The notes below the pieces were generated by a model. It was not told where the DNA came from. It saw only the letters and a program-made list of their open reading frames with translations, and ran no database searches. A stretch of DNA of 64,000 nt, taken from contig JBEDUN010000021.1 of the NCBI GenBank assembly GCA_040414675.1, forward strand, positions 1 through 64,000, in the 5' to 3' direction. Position numbers and translations under genes: made by a program. Of this stretch, positions 1 through 9,164 are shown in pieces. The stretch comes from JARBAU01 sp040414675 (GTDB taxonomy: Archaea > Thermoproteota > Nitrososphaeria > Nitrososphaerales > Nitrososphaeraceae). Every line of letters begins with the position of its first letter. Position 1 is the stretch's first letter.

Positions 1-218
1 TTCTGTGCACGGTCTATTGCCTTTGTACTAATATCATAACCATACACATCAAATCCTCCTCGATCTTGGACGTACTTTGCTACAGGTAACCCTAGTTGAC
101 CCAAGCCTATTACAAGAACTTTCAAACTAGGACTAGTATTCTTATAACGCTCAGTACTATGTCTATACCTACCTGTACTAATCGTTGATTTAGACTGCTT
201 CGGTTTGTCAGTTAACAA
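1..218 (-). CDS. Nucleotide-sugar dehydrogenase, N-terminal fragment (UDP-glucose/GDP-mannose dehydrogenase family)
   Basis: The gene runs off the left edge, so only the N-terminus is present. The reading frame gives KVLVIGLGQLGLPVAKYV followed by a Tyr-Gly-Tyr-Asp strand end, a classic NAD-binding Rossmann fold (GxGxxG) as found in UDP-glucose and UDP-ManNAc dehydrogenases that make sugar precursors for glycans. No ATG is available. In-frame TTG codons lie at 218 and at 125; the second gives a compact start just before the Rossmann strand, while the first adds a 31-residue polar leader. The family assignment rests on this short stretch only. The substrate cannot be told. Confidence 0.7.
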   Translation of the reverse strand, partial: MLTDKPKQSKSTISTGRYRHSTERYKNTSPSLKVLVIGLGQLGLPVAKYVQDRGGFDVYGYDISTKAIDRAQ

Positions 219-292
219 TAATCTCTACTTAGCCTATTATTTTATATGTAGTGAGAAAAAGATCTATAGTACTCTTTTACTTCAGTAAGGTA

Positions 293-445
293 ATGGGCAA
301 ATTGCCTGATTAATTATCTGCATTAATTGATGAACGCTCAGAACTAATTACATTGAGAAATAATATGCCGTGGCGTAACGATAATCAGCACGAGGTTATT
401 GTTGAGTACATTAGTATCTGTTTCCAAAATATCAATCTAATTTAA
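293..445 (+). pseudogene. Small gene interrupted by an in-frame stop (possible)
   Basis: An ATG at 293 opens six codons (MGKLPD), then a TAA at 311-313, after which the same frame stays open for 43 protein-like residues up to TAA 443-445. The downstream part is amphipathic, rich in charged residues and includes ERSELITLRNNMPWRNDNQ. I read it as a decayed small gene, or as a shorter gene starting at TTG 353 or ATG 365. No function is recognised. The call rests only on composition and could be chance. Confidence 0.28.
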
Positions 446-710
446 AGACTGATCAAATCCTTTACATTTGTACGCATTATTTTTAATACCGATTCGTGAT
501 AGATATCATCGAAAACCATGCAATTAGTTTGACTAAGTATTAATCACATGGACAACTCAAAATGTTCGTTTTTAATGTGCTTCTACGAAAAACACGTAAC
601 GTCCATGAATTCAAACATTACTAAATTGTTCATAAGCTAGTTTACTAATCACGTTATTTTACTTTTCAGCTATTGTGTCTTGATTATTGTACTTCAATCC
701 ACAAAGTCAT
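446..710. other. Intergenic DNA, no gene seen
   Basis: AT-rich sequence between the broken small frame ending at 445 and the small minus-strand gene ending at 711. I see no RNA gene, no long inverted repeat and no convincing open frame. Confidence 0.5.
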
Positions 711-842
711 TCATCCTTTATATTTCCCATTCACAACCATCTTCAACAAAAGTAATTCATCCTCTTCGATATTGAACTTGTGATACTCATTCTCAAATGA
801 CGCTATCAATGATAATACCTCTAAAGTCGAATTAGCTAGCAT
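711..842 (-). CDS. Small hypothetical protein, 43 aa
   Basis: An ATG (minus strand, codon at 842-840) opens a 43-residue frame ending in TGA at 713-711. The product is acidic in the middle (FENEYHKFNIEEDELLLLK) with regularly spaced Leu/Ile, consistent with a short helical protein. An AT-rich TATA-like stretch (TTTAATATATTT) lies about 10-25 bases upstream of the start, fitting a near-leaderless archaeal transcript. It lies between the tgtA gene and the dehydrogenase fragment, all on the same strand. No family is recognised; confidence comes from composition and the promoter-like upstream. Confidence 0.4.
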   Translation of the reverse strand: MLANSTLEVLSLIASFENEYHKFNIEEDELLLLKMVVNGKYKG

Positions 843-896
843 TAGTCTTTTCTAAATATATTAAAGTTATACCTACTTCTGGCAATCCCATAATAA

Positions 897-2480
897 TCAT
901 AAATTAGATATCGCCTTCGAATTGAAATCAAGGATTTTCGTACACAGAGCCTTTATATTTGGATCTTTGATTATTTCTTTTATAAACTCATCTGCAACGA
1001 CGATAACTTCTTTAAAATTATTTCTGGATAAGAATTTTTCTAGTGAAACCTTGAACATTGGATAGTCCTCAACTTGAGATGGCAATACATAGTTCTTGAG
1101 GGACAAGTTATGAGCAGCTGGAAAAATATCGGAAATTTCGGCAGGTATGATTCCCAGAAATCGATTATATGTACATACTTGTGCGTCTGGCAATCTTTCC
1201 TTAATTAGACGGTATTGCGTGGTAGCATAGAAAGGATGAATATCCACTTCAGGATAGAGTATTAATTTATTAGTGTTGGCTGGTTTGAAATTAGACACAA
1301 TTCCTCTAAATCGCTCGGCTTCTGGTCTATATTGATCAAAAGGTTCAAACAGAAAGATGGCTCTTTTCTTAAATTTTGGAGTACCATCTTTCATGATTTC
1401 TAAATTCTTAAAAATACGTAGTGCAGTCATAAGTTTAGGATGAGCTCTACCCTTCTCTAACACGTGTTCCCACAATCTACCATCAATAATTGCCTGTTTT
1501 ACTGCTGAAACTTCCGCTTTGATAACATTAAGGTTATGCAATCCAAGTTCAATTATTCTTTGGTTCTTATCAAGTTGCAACAGCTCCTTAGATGTGAATT
1601 TACTACAAACAGTACATGAACAAGGAAAATAGGAAAGATCTTGTAACTTAATCGTCCCGTTCGAATGCATATAACGATCCTCCTTAGCATACAGAATATA
1701 CGACGCAGAATCAAACGTATCACATCCCAATGCTACAACTAACGGGATAGTAAGAGGGTGCCCAGCTCCAAAGAGATGAAATGGCTTGTTGGGGACAGAC
1801 GTCTTCGCAGATACAATCATTTCAGACAATATCGAAAATTCATACCTTTCCATTACTTCGACAGGACTTCCAATTGCCATAAGCTCATATCCCATCTTAT
1901 CTAGCGATTCCGCAGAATACTTCACTAAATCAAGATGTTCTCCGCCTTGAACAGGCCCTACCCAAATTGGTTCTATTTTATGATAGCTTTCACGATTGAT
2001 GGTATTACTTATTGAAACTTTACTATTTACCAATTCAAGAGTCTCTTTAGCATTCTTGAGAGTGTCTTCTACATACTCTTTGGCTTTTGCGTGTTCGAGC
2101 CCGAAACCTGTGGGTTTATCTAAGGGTACAGCAATGTCACTTTCAATTTCCATTTCAAAACATGCAATTGTTTTGGGCTCTACATTTATCTTACCATATT
2201 CGAGAACTTGATATCCACCAGAATCGGTCATTACAATACAGTCACCATCTATAATCTTGTGTATACCTCGCTTTCTTGCCTCATCGCCATAATGTTTCAA
2301 TGCAAGATATGCATTTGTAATAACCGCATCGAAACCTAGCATTTTCAGAATTCGCGGGCTAATGCTTTGCCTCACTGGATGCACTACTGGAATAAATGCA
2401 GGAGTTTCCAAAATGCCATGAGGTGTAGCCAGCTTTCCAATTCGTCCGGCTAGGTCAGAATGTCTGACCTCAAATGACAA
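897..2480 (-). CDS. tgtA: Archaeosine tRNA-guanine transglycosylase (TgtA) with C-terminal DUF5591-like domain
   Basis: Exchanges guanine-15 in the D-loop of archaeal tRNAs for preQ0, the first tRNA step of archaeosine synthesis. The N-terminal TIM-barrel shows the substrate motif MTDSGGYQ (Asp86), GPVQGG at about 175-180, the nucleophile context DTFDSASY (Asp257) and the zinc site Cys287, Cys289, Cys292 and His315. Residues about 370-527 look like the DUF5591-type domain of archaeosine synthase-like proteins. At 527 aa it is shorter than euryarchaeal enzymes that end in a PUA domain, and I see no PUA here. The start is TTG. It lies 2 nt after the Sm-like gene, so the two are likely co-transcribed. 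Confidence 0.9.
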   Translation of the reverse strand: MSFEVRHSDLAGRIGKLATPHGILETPAFIPVVHPVRQSISPRILKMLGFDAVITNAYLALKHYGDEARKRGIHKIIDGDCIVMTDSGGYQVLEYGKINVEPKTIACFEMEIESDIAVPLDKPTGFGLEHAKAKEYVEDTLKNAKETLELVNSKVSISNTINRESYHKIEPIWVGPVQGGEHLDLVKYSAESLDKMGYELMAIGSPVEVMERYEFSILSEMIVSAKTSVPNKPFHLFGAGHPLTIPLVVALGCDTFDSASYILYAKEDRYMHSNGTIKLQDLSYFPCSCTVCSKFTSKELLQLDKNQRIIELGLHNLNVIKAEVSAVKQAIIDGRLWEHVLEKGRAHPKLMTALRIFKNLEIMKDGTPKFKKRAIFLFEPFDQYRPEAERFRGIVSNFKPANTNKLILYPEVDIHPFYATTQYRLIKERLPDAQVCTYNRFLGIIPAEISDIFPAAHNLSLKNYVLPSQVEDYPMFKVSLEKFLSRNNFKEVIVVADEFIKEIIKDPNIKALCTKILDFNSKAISNL

Positions 2481-2482
2481 AT

Positions 2483-2896
2483 CTATTTTTTAGTCTCCCT
2501 GATAAACTCATCAAATATTGCTTTTACTCTATCTGCGGCTAATCCGGAGCCCTCTTGAATTCCATCCTCAGTCACTTTGATTTTCTCCATTACAATTATT
2601 GCACCCACATCTTCTCTAATTTTCACTAGCCCAGGAAACACTCTTGACAATCTATCAGATAAAGCCTTGTAGTCAAAAGGCTTTTCCATTAGTTTAATTT
2701 CTCTTACGTATGAGCCGTTAACTATCATTTTCAATATACCCTGACCTTCTATATTATCAAGTACCAAGTCGAGTTTTTCATCAATGCCAGTTAAAGTCCC
2801 AACATAGATCTTCTGGTCTGAAGTTTCGACTGATACTTTCTTGCCCAAAAATTGAACGGTTTCTTCGCCAAACTTACGTAAAAATACTGCGGACAT
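2483..2896 (-). CDS. Sm-like (Lsm) RNA-binding protein with C-terminal extension
   Basis: Residues about 10-70 carry an Sm fold: a strand-turn pattern with YVGTLTGIDEKLDLVLDN (Sm1-like) and MIVNGSYVREI, resembling the Sm2 motif with its NGxxV core. Archaeal Sm proteins form heptameric rings that bind U-rich RNA. Residues 75-137 add an alpha/beta domain, so it resembles the larger SmAP3-type archaeal proteins more than the roughly 80-aa SmAP1. It starts with ATG. A TATA-like AATATATT lies about 35 bases upstream. tgtA follows after 2 nt; the pairing suggests a link to tRNA or RNA metabolism, which is inference. Confidence 0.82.
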   Translation of the reverse strand: MSAVFLRKFGEETVQFLGKKVSVETSDQKIYVGTLTGIDEKLDLVLDNIEGQGILKMIVNGSYVREIKLMEKPFDYKALSDRLSRVFPGLVKIREDVGAIIVMEKIKVTEDGIQEGSGLAADRVKAIFDEFIRETKK

Positions 2897-3052
2897 TTGA
2901 ATCCATGGAACTAAGGCTCCTCTGTAATATATTTGAATTTCATTAGCTATGTTTCTTTAACTGGACTCGTTTGTTGTTAAATGCGCCATAAATTCACATA
3001 CAAGATATTGTGGAAATTACTCAAAAGATGCTCGTTTTGCCAAATTCATTAT

Positions 3053-3643
3053 TTATAATTTCAAAAACTTGTTCGAATCTCCATTCTTACAAATTAGCGA
3101 TATCCAATCAGTTGTTCCTATCTTTCGATCGCATTTTTTGAAGAGTGTAGATTCAATTATATCAGCTACTTCGACAAGTGCCCTATCACTAGTATCTATT
3201 TCGGTAGTCTTTGCAGCTCCAAAGATTTTCAAAGTATCGAAGAAGGATACATCAAGAATCTCACTCACAACATTGTCATTGACCTTGCTGATGGAATAGC
3301 CTCTTTGCTCTAGAGTTCTTGACAAATGATATGGAGATCGTCGTAATACAGCAGCTAAAGTTACGTTCTTAGGGTTAACTACATATGGTGCGAGATGGCC
3401 AATGATTATACATCTGTCATTTAATTGGAATTCCATTTCGATTAATTTAGACAATTTTTTCAGATTGACCTCATCTGTTCTTTGTCCATTGATATTTAAG
3501 AAAACATCATGTCCAAGCGCCACCTTATTAATGTCGATAATAGTAGATCCCACTAATTTTTTATTTAGAAACGTTGCAGTTGAATGCTTACCAACTCCCG
3601 GTGTTCCAGTGATAATCACTCTATATTGTTGACAGGCTTCCAA
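3053..3643 (-). CDS. AK6/Fap7-like adenylate kinase family NTPase
   Basis: A small P-loop NTPase: Walker A GTPGVGKHS lies at about residues 13-21, after a hydrophobic strand (RVIIT). The middle holds the substrate strand IIIGHLAPYV and an LRRSP segment typical of the Fap7/AK6 group, which helps late small-subunit rRNA maturation and has adenylate kinase activity. At 196 aa it matches the family. Unlike most members the Walker A has His instead of Thr before Ser. The start is TTG, eight codons before the first strand. It is a single gene on the minus strand with a 156-bp gap to lsm. Confidence 0.78.
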   Translation of the reverse strand: MEACQQYRVIITGTPGVGKHSTATFLNKKLVGSTIIDINKVALGHDVFLNINGQRTDEVNLKKLSKLIEMEFQLNDRCIIIGHLAPYVVNPKNVTLAAVLRRSPYHLSRTLEQRGYSISKVNDNVVSEILDVSFFDTLKIFGAAKTTEIDTSDRALVEVADIIESTLFKKCDRKIGTTDWISLICKNGDSNKFLKL

Positions 3644-4211
3644 TCTCCGTCCAGACTTCAGTTATTTAATTGCCTCAATTATTTGTTATTTGCTATATGT
3701 TACTCCTAGTATCACAATTCGGTTAATTCTGTGAATTCAATCGAATTTTGCAATAGCGAGTTGAGTGTCACTACTATTTTTTATTTTATCGAATTTTACC
3801 AATTACAAATAGTAGCTAAAATATATTATACAGTTTAACTAACTTTTGAATTTCCAATAAAATAGTATATCAACGAGATTGAATTCTACCTTACAATTGC
3901 AGAATCACACTAGCTGAGACTTTGGGTTACTCGTATATTTCCAATTGAGGAGATACTATAAGTTGATTAAAACTCACCAGTATAAAGCGGCGAAATATTG
4001 AGACCTTTACTAATCCATGGTTAATCCGAATGATAAAAGGAATAAACATATTGATGAAGGCATACCTATGCGCGTCCAGAGAGTGAATATTAAGTTAAAT
4101 CATATAGATGCATAACTAAGAAAAGCACGTCGCATTACCTTCGTATAATCAACCTCATGATCACAAAAAAGAAAGTTGAGTGGCTCTAATGTTGTAAAGC
4201 TTGCTATCCGC
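3644..4211. other. Intergenic DNA, no firm gene
   Basis: AT-rich spacer. One short plus frame, 4017-4115 (32 aa, charged, starts MVNPNDKRNK), could be a remnant or tiny gene but has no recognisable family. No RNA gene was seen. Confidence 0.4.
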
Positions 4212-4505
4212 TTATCCTTCTTCCCAACCCTTATCGAACACACCGTTCTTATGTAGAGGCACTGGCTGTCCTGCGGTATATTCCATAGGTCTCATCCAAA
4301 ATATTGCGTGTGTTGGACAAACGCCTATACATGCACCATCAGATATACATCTTTCTGGGTAAAAGATGAACGCCTTACCTCTTTTCCATCCCTCAACGGG
4401 CTTTACTCTAAGAACGTCTGGACCAAGAGCAGTGCATATCTCTACACAGAGAGCACAACCTATACATCTTTGTTCATCAACGTCTGGAATTATAGCAATT
4501 GGCAC
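4212..4505 (-). CDS. Ferredoxin, two Fe-S cluster motifs, one with an Asp in place of Cys
   Basis: A 97-aa bacterial-type dicluster ferredoxin, a cytosolic electron carrier. The first motif is Cys14-x2-Cys17-x2-Cys20-x3-Cys24, a full [4Fe-4S] pattern. The second is Cys53-x2-Asp56-x2-Cys59-x3-Cys63-Pro: the usual second Cys is Asp. Asp at this position is known from Pyrococcus ferredoxin, where the cluster converts readily between 4Fe and 3Fe forms. About 20 residues separate the motifs and a polar tail follows, as in zinc/seven-iron archaeal ferredoxins. The start is GTG. It is monocistronic, with a TATA-like AT tract upstream. Confidence 0.88.
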   Translation of the reverse strand: MPIAIIPDVDEQRCIGCALCVEICTALGPDVLRVKPVEGWKRGKAFIFYPERCISDGACIGVCPTHAIFWMRPMEYTAGQPVPLHKNGVFDKGWEEG

Positions 4506-4670
4506 TTTTAATTCACTAAAATTGCATATGATTGAAACTATTTAAACCCTATGCCACTTACAAAACGGTGTTATAATAAAAGTTAAAAGCAATTGACTTG
4601 TAAAAACTTTTAAATATTTGAAGTATAAGAAAACTGAAATTCCTAGCTAAAAATAGAAAAATGTGAACAG

Positions 4671-4892
4671 TTATTTTTTAGTCATTCTTAGCACATCTAC
4701 TTGTCCGCTGTGAAGCCAATCCTTCAGTTCTTCATGACTAGGTTTTGCATCATGTTTTCCCGCCAAGTGTAGATGTAAAAGAACATAGTTAACTTGATTC
4801 AGCAGTGGCTTGTTTTGTTCATCGCCCTTTCGGCTTTTACTTTTGAGATCTTCAGGAACGGTAGCCCACCATTCGTCGAATTTTCGAACCAT
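4671..4892 (-). CDS. Conserved-looking small hypothetical protein, 73 aa
   Basis: A highly charged 73-residue soluble protein starting MVRKFDEWWATVPEDLK, with Trp residues near the N-terminus and a predicted helical middle (NQVNYVLLHLHL), ending in basic residues. There is no transmembrane segment and no Cys. The clean ATG start, stand-alone position between two transcribed genes and normal codon use support a real gene. I do not recognise the family. Confidence 0.6.
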   Translation of the reverse strand: MVRKFDEWWATVPEDLKSKSRKGDEQNKPLLNQVNYVLLHLHLAGKHDAKPSHEELKDWLHSGQVDVLRMTKK

Positions 4893-5011
4893 ATCTCAAG
4901 ACTATGATCGAAGTTAATAAGCCTTTTGGGTTTTTAGTCTTTGTGTAGCTGGAATAATATACCACGGTCTCAAAGGCATAGTGTCTGAAGCCCGTTGCAC
5001 AATAGGACTAA

Positions 5012-5929
5012 ATGCAAGCAGTAATGACAACACTGCAGATGCCATTTGATCTCAAAGAGTTATTAGCAGCTCATTCTGCATATCAACGTTTTATTGCACT
5101 TGGACCCAATCCACATCATCTGCGATACATATTTCCGCTGTTCGAAGGAACTTACTTCGCATATAGAAAAATTGATGTTTACCGAGTAGCGAATATAGCC
5201 AAATCAATTTCAAAGCAACCTTTTTTTATAGACATTGGTTGCGGCTATGGAGATTTCCTAAGAAAAGTGAGAGAATACATTTCTAATGCAATTGGAATTG
5301 AGAAAGATACTAGCTTATTTTATCTCCTTAAAAAACCAAAACCAGATTATATATATTTAGACTCGATAGAATGGTTTGATAGCAAGGACATAGATATTGC
5401 ATTTGTTGGCTGGATGGAACCAGGCGTAGATTTTCGCAGATCTGTTGCCAGTATAGCAAAATGTATCATAACAACCTTCGACGAAGGTGGTCAGTGCGGA
5501 ATTAGTGGAGGTTGTGAATATGAGGAATTTGGATTTCAGCGAATGGCCTATTGGCGAACACCATCTTGGATAGACGTAAATACAGAGCTAATGAATGAAT
5601 ATTATACTCCTTCGTTATCGCATGACACGAGGTCTCAACTTAGGTCAGTTCGCTCAGCTCACAATTTATGGTATGTGTATGCAAGAAAAGATGTAGTGGA
5701 CCGTGTCCGAAAAGGGCTATATGATAGTATACTAAACGGAGAAACTGCTAGCCAAGTATTCGATTTTGAAACAATCCTTGATGCATGTGGTTACCACATT
5801 AAGGAGACTCTACAAATATCGACCGCAAGAGAGCCATTGTGGGAAGTTATTTTTGATAACGGTCCATCTAGTGTAGTTGGATCTTCTCACAAGCACATCA
5901 TTGATAATTCTAATGGTAGGGATCAGTAA
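5012..5929 (+). CDS. Class I SAM-dependent methyltransferase
   Basis: Residues about 70-90 contain the SAM-binding motif I FIDIGCGYGDFL, followed by an acidic residue at the end of strand 2 (AIGIEKD) and a Tyr-Leu-Asp motif at strand 3, as in Rossmann-type methyltransferases. The N-terminal 65 residues are helical with several aromatic residues (LFEGTYFAYRK), and the C-terminal third (GGCEYEEFGF and beyond) probably forms the substrate pocket. Its target is unknown. It starts with ATG 5012 and stands alone, divergent from the 73-aa gene 119 bp away, so both may share a bidirectional promoter region. Confidence 0.68.
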   Translation: MQAVMTTLQMPFDLKELLAAHSAYQRFIALGPNPHHLRYIFPLFEGTYFAYRKIDVYRVANIAKSISKQPFFIDIGCGYGDFLRKVREYISNAIGIEKDTSLFYLLKKPKPDYIYLDSIEWFDSKDIDIAFVGWMEPGVDFRRSVASIAKCIITTFDEGGQCGISGGCEYEEFGFQRMAYWRTPSWIDVNTELMNEYYTPSLSHDTRSQLRSVRSAHNLWYVYARKDVVDRVRKGLYDSILNGETASQVFDFETILDACGYHIKETLQISTAREPLWEVIFDNGPSSVVGSSHKHIIDNSNGRDQ

Positions 5930-6595
5930 AAGCGATGCATCGACGTGATCAACAATTTTTCCAGACTCATTTATTGTACTAATTCACCTAATTTGAGCGA
6001 CAATAAGATTATGACTAGTAAGGTACACATTTAATTAAATAAAATTGCTGCATATATTCATATGCCACTATTCAAGTTAAAATTTATTATATCTTCTATG
6101 TTATTTTTTAAATCGTGTAAATGCATGTAGGAATTACGATATTAGTTCATATTGAAGTGATATCCACGGTTCCAAGTTTGTACCTCTATGAATTCAAAGG
6201 AAGATTAAGTTCGCTGAAACTGAATGAATATGAATCGAAATCCTCGAGCTAGACATATCCCGCACATAAGAATTGACAAAATCTTATCAATAGACTCGAA
6301 AAGTGGTAGACAACTTCAGAACTATAGATTAACAATAAACTCTTATTAATTATAACTTATGTTCGGTAGCGTTATAAGCATCTTAGAAGTCTAGTATCAA
6401 AAATTGAATACATTATACTGGAACCTAACATGGAACGTGAATTATACAGAAGAATAATAGGGATTATTGCTGAAGGATAATATTATAACTCCACTTCCCA
6501 AAGGGCTAAGATTAAGCAGTTTGATCCAATATTCTATTACAACTGTACATCAGGTTATGAATAAAGGCATAGAATGTTTCTGAAATAGTCAATTA
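5930..6595. other. Long intergenic stretch
   Basis: AT-rich, with only short frames: 6121-6252 (plus, 43 aa, starts MHVGITILVH) and an open stretch ending at about 6480 whose last residues are MERELYRRIIGIIAEG. Either may be a gene remnant, but neither is convincing. No RNA gene was seen. Confidence 0.4.
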
Positions 6596-7135
6596 TCAAG
6601 ATGGAGATCCATCTCTATCAATAGCCAAGTGTGACCATTGTCCCTTACTCGTGGGATCCGAAGACAAATTTTTCAAATTTGTAGTCGCCTTTCCTTCTAT
6701 TGGGTTTGGGGTTTCTTCATATGCAAAATCCTCTAGCCTCTTTATTGTATTGAATACCGAATCATAGAATCCTTTGTGGAACTGGCTCCCCAATTTACAA
6801 TAAGGGTGTCCCGCTACCAAATTGTGATTCGGATTATGGCAATCACCAAATATAATCTTCTTTTTAAGATCAACTGTGAGCCACGAAAGACACATTAGTC
6901 CAAGAATCCAGAAGAAAGGCTCAAAATGGGACTTCACGTATATCGTTGGATTGTACGGATCACATTTATCCTGCTTTTGCTGTCCAACATATTCCTCAAC
7001 TTTTTCCTGTATTTTTGAGAAGAAAATATTCATAAATTCTTTGTCTAGTGTTGGTCTAGTACCGATTAATTCCTGTATTGAGTTGTAGAACGATTCGACA
7101 TCTATATCTTTCTTAAGCCATTTTGTATCACTCAT
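6596..7135 (-). CDS. Hypothetical protein, about 179 aa
   Basis: The frame could extend to 7162, but the ATG at 7135 (MSDTKWLKKDID) gives the more natural start. The protein is soluble and mixed, with a hydrophobic segment FFWILGLMCLSWLTV near residue 85 that could be one membrane helix or a buried core helix, and Cys/His residues (DCHNPNHN, HPYCKLG) that might bind a metal. The C-terminus is polar and low-complexity. I do not recognise the family. Isolated by long gaps on both sides. Confidence 0.5.
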   Translation of the reverse strand: MSDTKWLKKDIDVESFYNSIQELIGTRPTLDKEFMNIFFSKIQEKVEEYVGQQKQDKCDPYNPTIYVKSHFEPFFWILGLMCLSWLTVDLKKKIIFGDCHNPNHNLVAGHPYCKLGSQFHKGFYDSVFNTIKRLEDFAYEETPNPIEGKATTNLKNLSSDPTSKGQWSHLAIDRDGSPS

Positions 7136-7444
7136 TTTGCAATACGCTATAAAACAGATCACATAGATAAACTTATTATTATTTCCTTAATAATTCGCCT
7201 CCAGACCTAAATAATACTGTAGGAGATTTAATGAGTTTTTCATATATGGGCAATTTATAACCAGCAGTTGACTACAGTACTAAGTTAAGTAGTATATAGG
7301 GAATTACAAATGACATATGGGTAATAATCAACCTGTAGTATCGAGGACTCACATTTTTAGTAGAGGATAAGATGACTTGTATAATAATTTCCGGTTTATT
7401 TTTACATAAGCAGTTAAAAAGGGGGGACGACAGGAAAGTATTGA

Positions 7445-7972
7445 ATGCTATCAAGAGCCGTTATTTACATTTCAATTACCGTTATTGGGATTGCGATTGT
7501 GGCTGTTGGGCTTAGAGTGTTATTGAGTAACTATTATCAAACCTATGTTGTCGCCAGTGGTAGTATGGTTCCGACATTAAACATAAATGATTTTGTCATA
7601 GTTAGCAAGCTCACACCATTTCCTGAACTGAAAATTGGAGACATTATTGTTTTCAAATCTGTGGGCTCATTGATCCCTCATGAACTTCATGAAACTATAG
7701 TTCACAGAATTAAGCAGATTGATTCCGGACCGAATGGTGATAGAATTGTCAGAACTAAAGGAGATGCGAACCCAAGCTCGATCCCTCTCATCGATTATCC
7801 TATAGAAGAACATAATTATATAGGCAAAGTCATCTACGTAGTACCCAAACTCGGCGTAATAAGTACAGTATTGAATCCACCGACTAACTATATCATAATT
7901 GGCGGAACAATCCTTTTAATAGTCATTTATTACACTAGAACTCTGAAAAGAGAAGAACGCACTAGAGCGTAG
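7445..7972 (+). CDS. Signal peptidase I, archaeal/ER type
   Basis: Membrane-bound peptidase removing Sec signal peptides outside the cytoplasmic membrane. An N-terminal transmembrane helix (residues 5-28) leads into the catalytic domain. Ser40 sits in SGSMVPT, the conserved nucleophile motif; His87 lies in VHRI, where the ER/SipW-type enzymes use His in place of the bacterial Lys; Asp107 lies in TKGDANP. A second transmembrane helix spans about 150-167, followed by a basic tail. At 175 aa the length fits the family. It is monocistronic, with the start preceded by an A-rich leader. Confidence 0.93.
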   Translation: MLSRAVIYISITVIGIAIVAVGLRVLLSNYYQTYVVASGSMVPTLNINDFVIVSKLTPFPELKIGDIIVFKSVGSLIPHELHETIVHRIKQIDSGPNGDRIVRTKGDANPSSIPLIDYPIEEHNYIGKVIYVVPKLGVISTVLNPPTNYIIIGGTILLIVIYYTRTLKREERTRA

Positions 7973-8450
7973 CAGTGTAGATGTCCGGCCCACAAAGATT
8001 GTCTGTTACCTAATTGACATATGTCAAATCCGAGGATGATATATTTTCAAGTGATCTGCTATTTAGAAGAAACATTGCGACAGTGGTATATAGTAATAGT
8101 AACGATTAAATATTAATACGTCATGAGTATAGTACAGAATATTTTTCTGTATTGATTCAGATTTATTTATTAGATATTATCAGAATGGCATATCTATAGT
8201 TTGCAAAGCATATCCAACCAATTTGTAGTTTTATGATCTCATTTTGCAGATATTGCAAACTGATTACCTATCGTCAGGGTGAAGATCATATTTTAATCTT
8301 AATATTAGTTTAAACTTGAAAATAGATCGGATCCTTCAATCGATTCAACTCAGTTTTGGATATACATCCAAAATTTGAATATATTTCTATTCTCTACTTA
8401 ATAGAAATAGCTTGTGTAACGCCGAACGTGTTGTATATCAACTAACTTGA
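7973..8450. other. Intergenic DNA, no gene seen
   Basis: AT-rich spacer between the signal peptidase gene and a convergent minus-strand gene. Only frames shorter than 30 codons were seen, and no RNA gene. Confidence 0.5.
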
Positions 8451-8927
8451 TTATTTCTTTTTATGTCCATAATCCCATGTAGAATAATAATCTGGAGTAA
8501 TTTCCAAAATAACTGATTCTCCATTTTTTACATTTGTCATTAGGGATGTTGCCATCGGATGCGCCAAACTTCCTAGGTACCTGACCATAATTTTTTCGGC
8601 CAATGGGATATTTTCACTTACATTTTCATGTATTCTTACCTTCCCCTTTCCTCTAACTCCCTTATATGGCTGATTCGGATCGTCTACGCAGTAATAAATA
8701 AGATCCCTAGAGTTTAAGTTTTGTATCTTTTTGGACATCCTGGAAGTCTCTATGTAAAACTTTTTGTTTGCAGAATCAAAATAATACCATGTCGGATGTA
8801 TAATTGGCTCTCCTTTTTCGTCGAGAGTGGCTATATGAATATTAAGCTTACTATTGGTCAGAAAACTTAGAATTTCATCCTCAGTTAGTGTTGCTCCTAG
8901 TCCAGGGCTAGCATTCATAATTCTCAT
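8451..8927 (-). CDS. Pyridoxamine 5'-phosphate oxidase-like (PPOX/split-barrel) flavin or F420 protein
   Basis: 158 aa with the split beta-barrel pattern: HIATLDEKGEPIIHPTWYYFD at about 31-51 (strand-turn-strand seen in PPOX-class enzymes), KKFYIETSRMSKKIQNL (the cofactor phosphate-binding stretch) and YKGVRGKGKVRI. Such proteins bind FMN or F420 and reduce small substrates. The Ser-x-Lys-Lys segment resembles F420-binding members, so F420 use is possible but not provable here. The start is ATG. A TATA-like TTATATATTTATG lies about 15-30 bp upstream. Confidence 0.75.
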   Translation of the reverse strand: MRIMNASPGLGATLTEDEILSFLTNSKLNIHIATLDEKGEPIIHPTWYYFDSANKKFYIETSRMSKKIQNLNSRDLIYYCVDDPNQPYKGVRGKGKVRIHENVSENIPLAEKIMVRYLGSLAHPMATSLMTNVKNGESVILEITPDYYSTWDYGHKKK

Positions 8928-9164
8928 AGATTAAATGCAGTTAGAAAACATTATATATTTATGATTGTGCTGTTATCAAAACAACCAAAATCGGAAATAC
9001 CGCAGGTTCTGCATTGTTGTTTCACTATTCTTGAACTGAGATTTCGATCTTCATGATTCTTGACACAGTTGATGAAGCAAACCTTGGAGATTCAACATTA
9101 TACGTGTTATTGGAGGGTTTGAAAACAAACAAATACATTGTAAATTATAGGCAGTTAATTAGAA

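Noticed and set aside
4893..5011. Less AT-rich spacer examined as a possible tRNA or C/D RNA
   Set aside because: No T-loop GTTCRA motif and no clear paired C and D boxes.
7272..7454. Minus-strand 60-codon frame before the signal peptidase gene
   Set aside because: Overlaps the start of a certain gene and has no family-like features.
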